Assembly: GCA_964343075.1 (NCBI GenBank)
Contig: CAYFGT010000010.1
Coordinates: 11,278-75,277, forward strand
Direction: 5' to 3'
DNA: 64,000 bases
From: UBA2588 sp964343075
GTDB taxonomy: Bacteria > Chloroflexota > Dehalococcoidia > Lucifugimonadales > UBA3495
Shown here: in pieces, positions 44,246 to 53,772 of the stretch
How positions within the stretch are numbered: the first letter of the stretch is position 1
How the letters are laid out: each line of letters opens with the position of its first letter
Notes under the pieces: model-generated
Databases searched by the model: none
What the model was told of the DNA's origin: nothing
What the model saw: the letters and a program-made list of their open reading frames with translations, nothing else
Position numbers and translations under genes: made by a program

Positions 44246-46267
44246 ATGGTAGAAAACAATCAACACAGTTACTTAATTGGTATAGATATCGGAGGGACAT
44301 TCACTGACGTTATTGTAATCCATGACGACGATATTACCGTAACAAAAGTACCATCTACTCCTATGGATCCTTCCATAGCAGTCATACAGGCCCTCCAAAA
44401 GTTAAAAATTACCGAAGGAGAGTTTGTTCACGGAACCACAATTGCCACTAATACATTATTAGAAAAATCTGGCGCTGTGACTGCTCTTATAACCACTCAC
44501 GGCTTCGAAGATGTTTTAGAAATAGGAAGACAAAATCGACATGATTTGTACGACTTTAACATTCAAAAACCTGAGCCACTAGCCAATCATACTGTACGGT
44601 TTGGTGTTAAAGAAAGAACCGATAGTAATGGTGTCATTATAGAAGACCTAGATAATGAGCATTTAGCTCAAATCATAGCTGAACTTAAGGGCACTGACGT
44701 AGAAGCTGTAGCTGTTAGCCTTTTATTTTCTTTCTTAAACCCCGCTCATGAGCAGGAGATAGTAAACAAACTTAGATCTGAATTTCCATCAATGTATTCT
44801 TCCATATCAAGTGAAATCGTACCGGAATTTCGTGAGTACGAAAGAACCAGTACAGTAATAATCAACTCCTATGTCGGCCCTAAGGTATCAATGTACATGA
44901 ATAATCTGACGAGCAAGATCCAACACCCTATCAGAGTAATGCAATCCTCGGGTGGAAGTATAACTTCCCAACTTGCTTCCAGAGAACCTGTCAGAACAAT
45001 CCTAAGTGGCCCAGCTGGAGGAGTGGTCGGTGCTTACAAGACCGCGATTCAAGCGGGCATAAACCAAATAATATCCATAGATATGGGCGGCACATCAACC
45101 GATGTGTCCATATGCCCGAATCGTATCCAAGAAACCACTCAATCTAGTATATCTGGGTATCCCATTAGCATACCCATGATCGAAATTCACACCGTTGGCG
45201 CTGGCGGCGGATCAATTGCACAAATCAACGACGGCGGTGCTCTATCTGTAGGACCGGAATCTGCAGGTTCTGAACCTGGACCAGCTTGTTACGGCAAAGG
45301 TACTGATATAACAGTTACTGATGCAAATCTCATCTTAGGGAGAATCCAATCGGATTTCTTCTTAGGTGGTAACATGCCATTAAATTCAGAAAAATCTAAA
45401 GAAGCTATTAACTCCATAGCAAGCAATATAAATGCATCACACACAGATGCTGCTTTGGGGATCATAAGAGTGGTAAATGCAAACATGGAACGCGCGATTC
45501 GCAATATCTCTTTAGAGCGGGGGCATGATCCACGAGATTTTGCTCTCTTGCCTTTCGGAGGTGCAGGCGCACTGCATGCCTGCGAGCTTGCAAATGAAAT
45601 AGGAATGTCCACCATATTTATACCTCCTTATCCAGGTGTATTATCAGCTTTGGGCGTGGCCGTAGCTGATATCACCAAAGATTACTCTCGGACTATTATG
45701 CTATCGCCCAATCAAGATGTATTAGAACGATTAGAAGCTGAATATAATGGCATGGAGCATAATGCTAGAACAGAATTTCAGTCTGAGGGTTTGAACACAG
45801 AGTTACTAGAATTTAATCGCTACGTTGACATACGGTATGTCGGCCAGTCTTATGAAATTATTATTCCTTACCCGAAATCACCTATTGAAACTAGCCAGCA
45901 ATTAATTGGTATGATAGGTGAAGACTTTGAAAATGCACATGAACAACGTTTCGGATATTCTGACGCTACTCAAAGTATAGAAATAGTTAACGTACGCTTA
46001 AAAGCAATACTACCGAGCAATAAGAGGATACCTACTACTCAAACGATCGATTCCGGTGACCTAGGTCATCCAATTGACCACAGAGACGTATATTTTGGAA
46101 CTACTAGTCAACAAACACCGGTATTTGAAAGGTCTACTCTTAAATCAGGCCAAAATATTGCTGGACCTGCCCTAATCATCCAATTCGACACGAGTATACC
46201 TGTGTTCCCAGGATGGTCTGCACAAACAGACTCACTCAACAATTTGATCATAAAGAAAATAATGTAA
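44246..46267 (+). CDS. hydantoinase/oxoprolinase family protein, subunit A (HyuA)
   Basis: A 673-residue HyuA-like chain with the actin-type ATP motif GIDIGGTFTDVIV at the N-terminus and GPAGGVVGA, IDMGGTSTDVS and GAGGGSIAQINDGG further on. It is the ATP-binding subunit of ATP-dependent hydantoinases, 5-oxoprolinase or acetone carboxylase. It is translationally close to AlaX (seven-base gap) and to hyuB (71-base gap). The substrate cannot be decided from sequence; hydantoins or oxoproline-like amides are expected. Confidence 0.92.
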   Translation: MVENNQHSYLIGIDIGGTFTDVIVIHDDDITVTKVPSTPMDPSIAVIQALQKLKITEGEFVHGTTIATNTLLEKSGAVTALITTHGFEDVLEIGRQNRHDLYDFNIQKPEPLANHTVRFGVKERTDSNGVIIEDLDNEHLAQIIAELKGTDVEAVAVSLLFSFLNPAHEQEIVNKLRSEFPSMYSSISSEIVPEFREYERTSTVIINSYVGPKVSMYMNNLTSKIQHPIRVMQSSGGSITSQLASREPVRTILSGPAGGVVGAYKTAIQAGINQIISIDMGGTSTDVSICPNRIQETTQSSISGYPISIPMIEIHTVGAGGGSIAQINDGGALSVGPESAGSEPGPACYGKGTDITVTDANLILGRIQSDFFLGGNMPLNSEKSKEAINSIASNINASHTDAALGIIRVVNANMERAIRNISLERGHDPRDFALLPFGGAGALHACELANEIGMSTIFIPPYPGVLSALGVAVADITKDYSRTIMLSPNQDVLERLEAEYNGMEHNARTEFQSEGLNTELLEFNRYVDIRYVGQSYEIIIPYPKSPIETSQQLIGMIGEDFENAHEQRFGYSDATQSIEIVNVRLKAILPSNKRIPTTQTIDSGDLGHPIDHRDVYFGTTSQQTPVFERSTLKSGQNIAGPALIIQFDTSIPVFPGWSAQTDSLNNLIIKKIM

Positions 46268-46338
46268 ATGCGTAGATTAAAATTTGAAGTTTCTTATATG
46301 ATCAGTCACAATTATTTAAAATGGACTAAGGTTTTATT

Positions 46339-47910
46339 ATGGCAGTAGATCCCATAAGCTTAGAAGTAATCAAGAACTTACTCATATCAATCGCAGATGA
46401 GATGGGAGTAACATTACAACGTACTTCTTATTCCCCCAACATTAAAGAAAGAAAAGATTTTTCATGTGCGGTATTTGACGCAACAGGTCAAATGGTGGCG
46501 CAAGCTGCCCATCAACCCGTACATTTGGGGGCTATGCCAGCGTCTGTACAAGCTGCTCTAGACAAATTTGGAACATCTTTAACATCAAATGACATTATAA
46601 TCCTCAACGACCCATATATGGGAGGAACCCATTTGCCAGACATAACTATGCTGGCACCCGTTTTCCATCATGAATCATTAATAGGCTACGTAGCAAATCG
46701 CGGACATCATGCCGACGTAGGAGGAATGACTCCCGGATCTCTTCCTCTGTCAACGGAACTTTACCAAGAAGGCTTAATCATCCCTCCAATCAAGCTGAGT
46801 GACAAAAAAACCATCAACACAGAGATTATTGATCTAATATGTAGGAATTCCAGGACGCCTGATGAAAGAAGGGGAGACCTATCTGCACAAATAGCATCTA
46901 TCAACATAGGCATCCGCAGGCTTGAAGACATTACTAACAAATATGGACTCAACAGTGTTACCGAGCACATGGATGCAATTCTAGAATATTCAGAATTAAT
47001 AACTCGCAAAACGATACAAAACATCCCTGATGGCACTTATATCGCCCATGATTTTATGGACGATGACGGGTTAACTGAAGAACCTGTGAAAATCCATGTA
47101 CAAGTGACTGTACAAGGGGATCAAATCCACATTGATTTCAGTGGTACCGACGCCGAGCGACCTGGATGTATCAATGCACCTAAAGCAGTCACAACATCTG
47201 CTTGCCTGTATGTTGTTAGATGCATTGTAGGGGAAGATGCTCCTGCCAATCAGGGTTGCTTACGACCGGTACAAATAACTCTACCCCAAGGGACTGTAAT
47301 AAATCCGTTCCCACAACGAGGTGTAGCAGGAGGAAACGTAGAAACCTCACAAAGAATCACCGACGTGCTGCTAGCAGCATTCGCTAAAGCTCTACCTGAA
47401 CAAATACCAGCCTCTAGTCAAGGAACAATGAATAATATATTGATCGGAGGTCACCACACACATGATCATAGTCCTTTTGTTTATTATGAAACAATAGCAG
47501 GTGGTATGGGAGGAACTCCTAGTAAAAATGGTGAATCTGCAATGCATAGTCATATGACTAATACGATGAATACACCGATTGAAGCCTTAGAATTCGCATT
47601 CCCATTGCGCATCAAACAATATGCAATACGTAGAGAATCTGGGGGTACAGGTATCCATTCTGGCGGAGACGGAATCATCAGAGACTATGAATTCCTATCG
47701 CCAGCGAGAGTAACAATATTGTCAGAGCGTAGGCAAAACCCACCACCAGGAGCATTAGGAGGCGGACATGGATCCAAGGGGCGGAACATCTTGTATAGAT
47801 CAGGATTTGAATCGTTTGTGTTAAAAGGCAAAGAGACTCTGGATGTTGAAAGTGGAGACGTGATAAGTATCCAAACACCAGGTGGCGGAGCTTGGGGGAA
47901 AGTCGACTAA
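46339..47910 (+). CDS. hydantoinase B/oxoprolinase family protein (HyuB)
   Basis: A 523-residue HyuB-like chain with metal-site features in GTHLPDITMLAPVF, ANRGHHADVGG and HTHDHSPFVYYETIAGG. It is the catalytic partner of HyuA in ATP-dependent ring opening. It ends with VISIQTPGGGAWGK, the usual family C-terminus. It is cotranscribed with hyuA. No transport gene is directly next to the pair, unlike many hydantoinase clusters. Confidence 0.92.
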   Translation: MAVDPISLEVIKNLLISIADEMGVTLQRTSYSPNIKERKDFSCAVFDATGQMVAQAAHQPVHLGAMPASVQAALDKFGTSLTSNDIIILNDPYMGGTHLPDITMLAPVFHHESLIGYVANRGHHADVGGMTPGSLPLSTELYQEGLIIPPIKLSDKKTINTEIIDLICRNSRTPDERRGDLSAQIASINIGIRRLEDITNKYGLNSVTEHMDAILEYSELITRKTIQNIPDGTYIAHDFMDDDGLTEEPVKIHVQVTVQGDQIHIDFSGTDAERPGCINAPKAVTTSACLYVVRCIVGEDAPANQGCLRPVQITLPQGTVINPFPQRGVAGGNVETSQRITDVLLAAFAKALPEQIPASSQGTMNNILIGGHHTHDHSPFVYYETIAGGMGGTPSKNGESAMHSHMTNTMNTPIEALEFAFPLRIKQYAIRRESGGTGIHSGGDGIIRDYEFLSPARVTILSERRQNPPPGALGGGHGSKGRNILYRSGFESFVLKGKETLDVESGDVISIQTPGGGAWGKVD

Positions 47911-47984
47911 ACGATTTGATATGCATTCACTCATCATCAATCGTGTGACAAATGCCGCAGACTAATATGTTTCGCTATAATGTG

Positions 47985-48012
47985 TTGACGATACCCTATC
48001 AAAACTTATAAA
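47985..48012 (+). promoter_or_regulatory. sigma-70 promoter of the small protein gene pair
   Basis: TTGACG (47985-47990), 16 bases, TATAAA (48007-48012), 45 bases before the first of two tandem small genes. A second TATAAT lies just after the first gene (about 48259), so the second gene may also have its own start. Confidence 0.55.
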
Positions 48013-48056
48013 CTTGGTTTCCAACGCTACAAATCCATCATATAAGAGGCTTAAAC

Positions 48057-48254
48057 ATGGCAGTAAAATTTGTAAGATGCAATGCAATCTTGTCGTATGC
48101 TTTGGACAAAGACGGTAAACACTGCAAACACGTCGTAACCGCTGAGGATGATGACGGAGTGATAAAAGCGATGATCGATCACATCACTGAGTGTCAAAAC
48201 ATCGATGGTAGCGAACTTACAGAAAATATTAGGATGAGTATCAAAACCCACTAA
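48057..48254 (+). CDS. 65-residue Cys/His-containing protein (DUF1059-like), copy 1
   Basis: A 65-residue protein with the order RCNA, ALDKDGKHCKHVV, DDGVIKAMIDHITECQ and C-terminal SIKTH. The spacing C...C...V...M..H resembles the small DUF1059 family, though similarity is faint. It has a sigma-70-like promoter and an AGAGG ribosome site. A paralogue begins 44 bases downstream. A metal- or RNA-binding role is conceivable, but nothing is proven. Confidence 0.7.
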   Translation: MAVKFVRCNAILSYALDKDGKHCKHVVTAEDDDGVIKAMIDHITECQNIDGSELTENIRMSIKTH

Positions 48255-48298
48255 ATTTCCGTATAATGTAGCGAATAAACCATTTTAAAGGGGGGAAA

Positions 48299-48496
48299 AT
48301 GGCAATTCAATTTGCACGTTGCAACGCAATGTTGTCGCTAGCTCTGGACAAACAAGGAAGACCATGCCGATACGTGGCTAAGGCTGAGACTGATGACGGT
48401 GTCATTTCTGACATGGTGAACCACATCTCAACCGAGCATGATATTGATGGTGATGACCACGTGGAAAACATCAAGGCTTGTATCAAAACCCACTAG
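48299..48496 (+). CDS. 65-residue Cys/His-containing protein (DUF1059-like), copy 2
   Basis: A 65-residue paralogue of copy 1 with matching FARCNAMLSLALDK, RPCRYVAKAE, DDGVISDMVNHIS and IKTH tail. A very strong ribosome site (AAAGGGGGG) precedes its ATG, so it is probably well translated. Differences are concentrated in the middle loop. A long perfect-stem terminator follows 12 bases after the stop. Confidence 0.72.
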   Translation: MAIQFARCNAMLSLALDKQGRPCRYVAKAETDDGVISDMVNHISTEHDIDGDDHVENIKACIKTH

Positions 48497-48508
48497 TCTT
48501 GTTAACCA

Positions 48509-48543
48509 AACAAAAGAGGATGGCGATGCCATCCTCTTTTGTT
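48509..48543 (+). terminator. strong bidirectional terminator (16-bp perfect stem)
   Basis: AACAAAAGAGGATGGC, loop GAT, and its exact complement GCCATCCTCTTTTGTT form a 16-bp hairpin with flanking A and T runs. It separates the small gene pair from the convergent Lin0512 gene and can end both transcripts. Confidence 0.88.
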
Positions 48544-48548
48544 ACTAA

Positions 48549-48893
48549 TTAATTCCCGTCATCAAAACTTACAATGATAATTGCGTTTGAGACCAATGTC
48601 CCATCCGTACCATCTTCATTCAAAACTTCTAATCCACCATGGACTACGTTAATATAGCCAGTGCCGTGAGGTAATGTTGCTAACACTGCGTCTCCATCTA
48701 CTGCTTCTGGTTTGGGAGAACCAATAGTTACATCAACTCGCATATCATCAGCTGTCTTTCCTAAAAGTCTCTGAAATCCTAAACTACTGTGATGCAACGC
48801 ATCAAACACAGCCCTTTTAGCAGTGTTGGTATAATCCAATCCGTGGACATCAACCCCCATACCCATTTCTGTAACGCATTTTACTAAAGCCAT
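48549..48893 (-). CDS. Lin0512 family protein
   Basis: A 114-residue protein matching the Lin0512 family pattern (MGMGVDVHGLDYTNTAKRAVFDALHHSSLGF, then GSPKPEAVDGDAVLATLPHG). The function is unknown; the family is common in bacteria, often as a single gene. It is convergent with the small gene pair and divergent from modA, sharing a 78-base AT-rich region. Confidence 0.85.
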   Translation of the reverse strand: MALVKCVTEMGMGVDVHGLDYTNTAKRAVFDALHHSSLGFQRLLGKTADDMRVDVTIGSPKPEAVDGDAVLATLPHGTGYINVVHGGLEVLNEDGTDGTLVSNAIIIVSFDDGN

Positions 48894-48971
48894 ATTATCT
48901 AACCCTCTATATTTGATTTTTGTATTTTATATAAGATAATCAAAATTAATCAAATCAATTAGCCAAAAAAT

Positions 48972-49805
48972 ATGATCTTCTTCATTTTTACAAAATTCAT
49001 TCGGGCACGAAAACTTTTTGAAGTAACTTCATTAGTGTTACTCATATTGACTATTGGGTGTCTAAATAATGATCTTAACAATCAAGACACTGAACTGGTT
49101 GTTTTCGCCGCTTCTTCCTTAACAGACGTATATACAGAAATCTCTCGCTCTTTCATGGAAAACCATCCGGGTGTCAGGGTCCATATGAACTATGCTGGCA
49201 GCCAAAAATTAATGACTCAAATAAGTCATGGTGCTGAAGCAGACGTGTTTATTTCAGCGGACATTAATCAGATTACAAAATTGCATGATCTGGGGTTAAC
49301 TGACACGGACCCCATAGAGTTTGCCACTAATAAATTGGCCATTATTGTTAACAAAAACAACGGTGGCCGGATCGAACATTTACAAGATTTAGCATTGGAA
49401 GATTGTAAGATTGTTTTAGGGCATCCATCAGTACCCATAGGTACTTATACCAGACTATTATTAGAAAATATTTCAAACTCGAACACTATACCCAACCGTG
49501 ATTATACCCAACTCGTACAAGACAATGTTGTATCTTATGAAGACAGTGTAAAATCAGTCGTAATGAAAACCATACTAGGGGAAGCAGATGTGGGGATAGT
49601 ATATATATCTGACACTAAACTGGCGCAAGTACGCAGCAACACATACATGATTGATATACCAGACGAACTCAATGTATCAGGGGAATATGCTGCTGTCTCC
49701 ATAAACAGCAGACCCAATGAACATTATTCGGATCTTTTCCTCAAATTCATACAAACCAAGCCCGCAAAGACAACATTGAATCATCATGGGTTTGTAACTC
49801 CATGA
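48972..49805 (+). CDS. modA: molybdate ABC transporter substrate-binding lipoprotein ModA
   Basis: A 277-residue lipoprotein with the lipobox LTIGC (Cys30). The mature chain starts with VVFAASSLTDVYTEI, the ModA ligand loop, and continues with the family blocks ADVFISADINQI and GEADVGIVYISD. It binds molybdate or tungstate outside the membrane. It overlaps modB by four bases (ATGA). Molybdenum supply fits molybdopterin oxidoreductases expected in such organisms, though none is seen in this window. Confidence 0.9.
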   Translation: MIFFIFTKFIRARKLFEVTSLVLLILTIGCLNNDLNNQDTELVVFAASSLTDVYTEISRSFMENHPGVRVHMNYAGSQKLMTQISHGAEADVFISADINQITKLHDLGLTDTDPIEFATNKLAIIVNKNNGGRIEHLQDLALEDCKIVLGHPSVPIGTYTRLLLENISNSNTIPNRDYTQLVQDNVVSYEDSVKSVVMKTILGEADVGIVYISDTKLAQVRSNTYMIDIPDELNVSGEYAAVSINSRPNEHYSDLFLKFIQTKPAKTTLNHHGFVTP

Positions 49806-50626
49806 CACGATCTAACAGTTTGAACAAAACACTTACAACATCTAGTCAACGATTAGGTGTAGTAATAGTATTACTATATGCGTGTTTTATAGGTCTACCT
49901 ATATTGGCTTTAGTCATCAAATCTGCGTCATCTGGATCTGTTACCAAAGTATTATTATCTCCGATCACGCTACAAGCAATCAAACTGTCTCTCTTAACAA
50001 GCTTAACAAGTGTAATTGTTATATTACTTATAGGTACTCCTGTAGCTTATATGATCTCCCGATCAAATCTAAAATTTTTCAAAATACTTGATATATTCAT
50101 TGAACTTCCAATCATATTGCCACCAATTGTAGCAGGGGTTGCAATGCTAATGGCATTTGGGCGGCAAGGCATATTAGGTGGCCCACTCACCCAACTGGGG
50201 CTTAACATACCCTTTACGACTACAGCCGTAGTGTTTGCTCAAATCTTTGTGTCAGCACCCTTCTACATACGCGCAGCCAGAATCTCGTTTTCGAGCATTG
50301 ATACCGACATAGAAGACCTATCAAGGACATTGGGGAAATCACCGTGGTACACTTTTTGGCATATCACCATTCCGCTTACATGGACAGGATTAACAACCGG
50401 ATTAGCATTGACCTGGGCGAGAAGCTTGTCAGAATTTGGAGCTACTATTATGTTTGCTGGAAATATGATCGGCGAAACTCAAACAATGCCATTGGGCATA
50501 CTCACAGCAATGGAAACCGACTTAGACTCTGCATTGAGTTTATCACTAATTTTATTACTAATATCACTAGCCATTCTTGTGGGTATCCATTTCCTATCAA
50601 ATCAGATATCCAAGCAACGGATTTAA
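49802..50626 (+). CDS. modB: molybdate ABC transporter permease ModB
   Basis: A 274-residue permease with about six membrane segments and the EAA-like cytoplasmic loop DIEDLSRTLGKSPWYTFWHITIPL, followed by GLALTWARSLSEFGATIMFAGN, which is diagnostic of ModB/CysT-type permeases. It forms the translocation pore for ModA-bound oxyanion. Start overlaps modA by four bases. Confidence 0.92.
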   Translation: MTRSNSLNKTLTTSSQRLGVVIVLLYACFIGLPILALVIKSASSGSVTKVLLSPITLQAIKLSLLTSLTSVIVILLIGTPVAYMISRSNLKFFKILDIFIELPIILPPIVAGVAMLMAFGRQGILGGPLTQLGLNIPFTTTAVVFAQIFVSAPFYIRAARISFSSIDTDIEDLSRTLGKSPWYTFWHITIPLTWTGLTTGLALTWARSLSEFGATIMFAGNMIGETQTMPLGILTAMETDLDSALSLSLILLLISLAILVGIHFLSNQISKQRI

Positions 50627-50629
50627 GTT

Positions 50630-51709
50630 ATGAGTAACCTTGTAGCAAATTTAAATTACAAAATAGAAGATTTCGATCTTTCTGTTAATTTTGATACCAA
50701 GCAGCACGATCGTTTGATATTATATGGTCCATCTGGATCAGGGAAAACAACAATCCTAAGATTATTGCTCGGATTATTGCAACCTACCGTAGGTCAAATA
50801 AAAATTGACAATTCCTTAATAGTCGATACAAAAACTCAAATAAATGTACCTGCGCATCAACGCCAAATCGGATATGTACCGCAAAATTATCGTTTATTCC
50901 CTCATTTATCTGTTATAAACAACGTTAAATACGGTATTCCTAAAGGGACTGATTATTCTGAATTTTTAGATCTGATTATTGATTCATTGCAAATAACCGA
51001 TTTGCTGCATCGAAAAGTTCATCATCTGTCCGGAGGCGAAATGCAGAGAGTAGCAATCGCTCGTGCATTAGCAACAAAACCTAAATTATTATTACTTGAC
51101 GAACCATCAAGCTCTCTTGACATGGAGCTACGGGTATCTGTTAGAACATTAATAAAACAACTGCATGAAGAGTTCAAAATACCAACCATTATAGTCACAC
51201 ATGACCAACAGGAGGCTTTGGCTCTTGGCACTCAAATGCACGTCTTACAAAACGGAAAGTTCATAGAATCAGGTGATCCAAATGACGTACTGGGCCAGCC
51301 TGAGCATCTAGCAACCGCCGCTATGATAAACGTTGAAAACCGATTCTCCTGCACAATTCAATATCGAGACCCGTCAAATGGGATCACCGTGTGTAAATAC
51401 AATAACCTCTCTATTGAAACACCTCTCTATCACACTGAAATAGGAGATACAGTTATTATTGGTTTAAAAGCGTCAGACATTATCATTGCCACTCAGAAAC
51501 CTACCAACATATCAGCAAGAAATATATTCGAAGTTGAGATAACTGACATTTACACTGGAAATTCTGGAGTGATGTTAGAATGTGTTTCTGGTGAAAGCCG
51601 TTTTATATCTCAAATAACACAATCCGCTTTAAATGAATTAGGGATTCATAAGAGCCAAACAGCATATATATTATTTAAAGCATCTTCGTGCTTTATGTTA
51701 ACACCTTAA
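50630..51709 (+). CDS. modC: molybdate ABC transporter ATPase ModC
   Basis: A 359-residue ATPase: Walker A GPSGSGKTT, Q-loop VPQNYRLFPHL, signature LSGGE (HLSGGEMQR) and Walker B LLLLDEPSSSLD. A C-terminal Mop-like domain (about 290-355, SARNIFEVEITDIYTG) may sense bound molybdate, as in ModC. It starts three bases after modB. The stop lies in a four-base overlap with the convergent SCO1664-family gene (51706). Confidence 0.92.
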   Translation: MSNLVANLNYKIEDFDLSVNFDTKQHDRLILYGPSGSGKTTILRLLLGLLQPTVGQIKIDNSLIVDTKTQINVPAHQRQIGYVPQNYRLFPHLSVINNVKYGIPKGTDYSEFLDLIIDSLQITDLLHRKVHHLSGGEMQRVAIARALATKPKLLLLDEPSSSLDMELRVSVRTLIKQLHEEFKIPTIIVTHDQQEALALGTQMHVLQNGKFIESGDPNDVLGQPEHLATAAMINVENRFSCTIQYRDPSNGITVCKYNNLSIETPLYHTEIGDTVIIGLKASDIIIATQKPTNISARNIFEVEITDIYTGNSGVMLECVSGESRFISQITQSALNELGIHKSQTAYILFKASSCFMLTP

Positions 51710-52383
51710 CCAAGACTGGGATATTTACCAAAGTTAAGAAACAGATCAATTCTTGATTTCAACGCATCTTGCTCTTCAATATCTAAAAGACCGTCAAACC
51801 GAGATATAATATTGTTTTCGTCTAATTTAAGCCTCAAATTTTCAATATCTTGTAGCAGGCACTGAGGAATATCTTCCCCTTGAAAATCCCATATAACCGT
51901 CCTTATTTTGATGTCGGAATGAAATGTTAACCCTTGATCAATGCCCCATAACTTATCATTGTCGTCAATAATAATATGATCGGCTTTTCTATCAGTGTTA
52001 TTTGCTACCAAGTCAAAACAAGCTATCTTCTTCAATTGGTTATGATGCTCTTGTTTAACTTGATAGTAATTCTTCGCAGGATCATGATCCACAAATACTT
52101 GAACTGATCCTATTCCATATTTCCCTTCCCTGATTATCGTTTTAGGCACTATGTCCCAACCTAAAATATCATCTAATACATATGACGCATATTCACGTTT
52201 ATACAGTGTGCCGGAAGGGAAATCCCACAAAGGAGCTTCCCCGTCTCTGGGTTTATAAATCACCAGTAATTTGGAGTCTCCAAGTTCTAACTCTGATAGA
52301 AATGTATAATTTGACCCTTTGGCAGTTAGAGCACAAGATATCATTTCTCCTGATTCTAGAATTTCTGTCTCTTGCTCAGTCAT
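51706..52383 (-). CDS. SCO1664 family protein
   Basis: A 225-residue protein of the SCO1664 family, with kinase-fold-like segments LLVIYKPRDGEAPLWDFPSG, ACFDLVANNTDRKADHIII and LWGIDQGLTFH, which resemble the core of PI3/4-kinase-like or HipA-like enzymes. The family is best known from Actinobacteria, next to DUF3090. Here it is 21 bases downstream of a DUF3090 gene, keeping that pairing. Substrate unknown. Confidence 0.8.
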   Translation of the reverse strand: MTEQETEILESGEMISCALTAKGSNYTFLSELELGDSKLLVIYKPRDGEAPLWDFPSGTLYKREYASYVLDDILGWDIVPKTIIREGKYGIGSVQVFVDHDPAKNYYQVKQEHHNQLKKIACFDLVANNTDRKADHIIIDDNDKLWGIDQGLTFHSDIKIRTVIWDFQGEDIPQCLLQDIENLRLKLDENNIISRFDGLLDIEEQDALKSRIDLFLNFGKYPSLG

Positions 52384-52404
52384 CGTAGATATTTATGCAT
52401 TTAT

Positions 52405-52914
52405 TTACAATTTGGAATGGCCATTTGATTTTGGACAAAAATGGCTATCCGGATCTATTGGATTATGGCATAAGGGACAGATAGGCCTACCCGATTCACA
52501 TATTTGAATACCTTCAGTAGCAAATTTAACCGCTTGATTTCCAGATATGTAAAAATTTAAAGAAGACGTATCATCGACTGTTTCTCCTTCTTCTCTACAT
52601 TCAACATAAAACGTGTCATTATCTATATCAAAGTTAACAGATATTTGCCTGCACTTAAATTCTGCCGTTTGATAGCCATTATCCAATAAAGACTCCATTT
52701 TACGCCCGTCATCACTTCTATTAGGATGATCATCACATAATCCTTCAAAATATTTTGACAATTCAAATAATTGTTCTTTTTCCAACCATACTATTCCGGT
52801 ATTACCGTCTACATACAGTAACAATCTAAAAGTACGATTTCCAGGTTCGCCAAAAGTCTCTGGCTTTATATCTTCCAGAGACCCAAATTGATATCTTATC
52901 TCTCTATTTTCCAT
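52405..52914 (-). CDS. DUF3090 family protein with C-terminal zinc ribbon
   Basis: A 169-residue protein with the DUF3090 start (EIRYQFGSLEDIKPETFG), the block RTFRLLLYVDGNTGIVWLEKEQLFEL and a terminal cysteine site CPLCHNPIDPDSHFCPKSNGH. In Actinobacteria DUF3090 and SCO1664 neighbour the mycothiol ligase MshC; neither mshC nor a phosphatase is next to them here. The zinc site at the end is as in Actinobacterial members. The function is unknown. Confidence 0.82.
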   Translation of the reverse strand: MENREIRYQFGSLEDIKPETFGEPGNRTFRLLLYVDGNTGIVWLEKEQLFELSKYFEGLCDDHPNRSDDGRKMESLLDNGYQTAEFKCRQISVNFDIDNDTFYVECREEGETVDDTSSLNFYISGNQAVKFATEGIQICESGRPICPLCHNPIDPDSHFCPKSNGHSKL

Positions 52915-52965
52915 TTTAGTTCACCCTATCTTATACGATTGATGTTATTTGTTTAAATAATCTGA

Positions 52966-53760
52966 TTATATCGTTATATCCATTAGATCATATGCAACCA
53001 TTATTGGACCGCTATAAACCTTACTTGCTTCTTCCAACAATAACGATTCTTTACCATGATATGCACTACTGATATGAGTAATAATTAATTGTTCCACGTG
53101 TGACTCAGCTGCCACTAGTCCTGCATCATAAGCGCTAGAATGTTTTACAATCTTTAGCCGTTCCGCATCTTGTTTTAAACCATACGCCTCATGTATTAGC
53201 ACTGTGGATCCTCTAGCTGCTTGTATTGTATTTTCAGTAAACTGAGTATCTCCAGAAAATACAACGCTTTCATTCCCGCATTCAATACGCCATCCCATTG
53301 CTCCCTCTATATGGTTCGCATCGTGTGCATTAATCATCATATTATTAATCCAAAAAGTACGGCCCTGCAGTATGGTATGCCATTTTAAAGTAACCAGATT
53401 ATTATTCCGAACCACGCCTTCGTCATTAACAACGAAAGGTTTATCCATGAACTGAAAAAAACCTTGGACATCAAGTAAAGTTTTTTCAGACCCATAAACA
53501 TTCAGCGCTTCTTTGGTAGCTATATCGTTTTGATAAGATTCCAAATATTCCAGACCTCTGGCGTGATCATGATGAGAATGGCTGAGCAACAAATGATCAA
53601 TTTCGCCCAGATTTATGCCGAGCTTATGACTATTAACTAGAGCGGAGTTACCTGAAGATGCATCTAGAAATAGCTTATTGGATTCCAATTCTATATAAAT
53701 ACAAGTATGATACCGTTGCCTGCTACCCCCGGACCCAGTTCCCAAAAATGCTATTCTCAC
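52966..53760 (-). CDS. MBL-fold hydrolase (RNase Z-like)
   Basis: A 264-residue metallo-beta-lactamase-fold protein. The N-terminus FLGTGSGGSRQRYHTC and metal motif LSHSHHDHARGLEY are RNase Z/ElaC-like, followed by FSGDTQFTENT and AYGL with later His residues (ITHISSAYHG). It may process tRNA 3-prime ends or act on a phosphodiester; family members vary. It is separated by 12 bases from the upstream thiE gene on the same strand. Confidence 0.82.
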   Translation of the reverse strand: MRIAFLGTGSGGSRQRYHTCIYIELESNKLFLDASSGNSALVNSHKLGINLGEIDHLLLSHSHHDHARGLEYLESYQNDIATKEALNVYGSEKTLLDVQGFFQFMDKPFVVNDEGVVRNNNLVTLKWHTILQGRTFWINNMMINAHDANHIEGAMGWRIECGNESVVFSGDTQFTENTIQAARGSTVLIHEAYGLKQDAERLKIVKHSSAYDAGLVAAESHVEQLIITHISSAYHGKESLLLEEASKVYSGPIMVAYDLMDITI

Positions 53761-53772
53761 AATATTCCTTTC

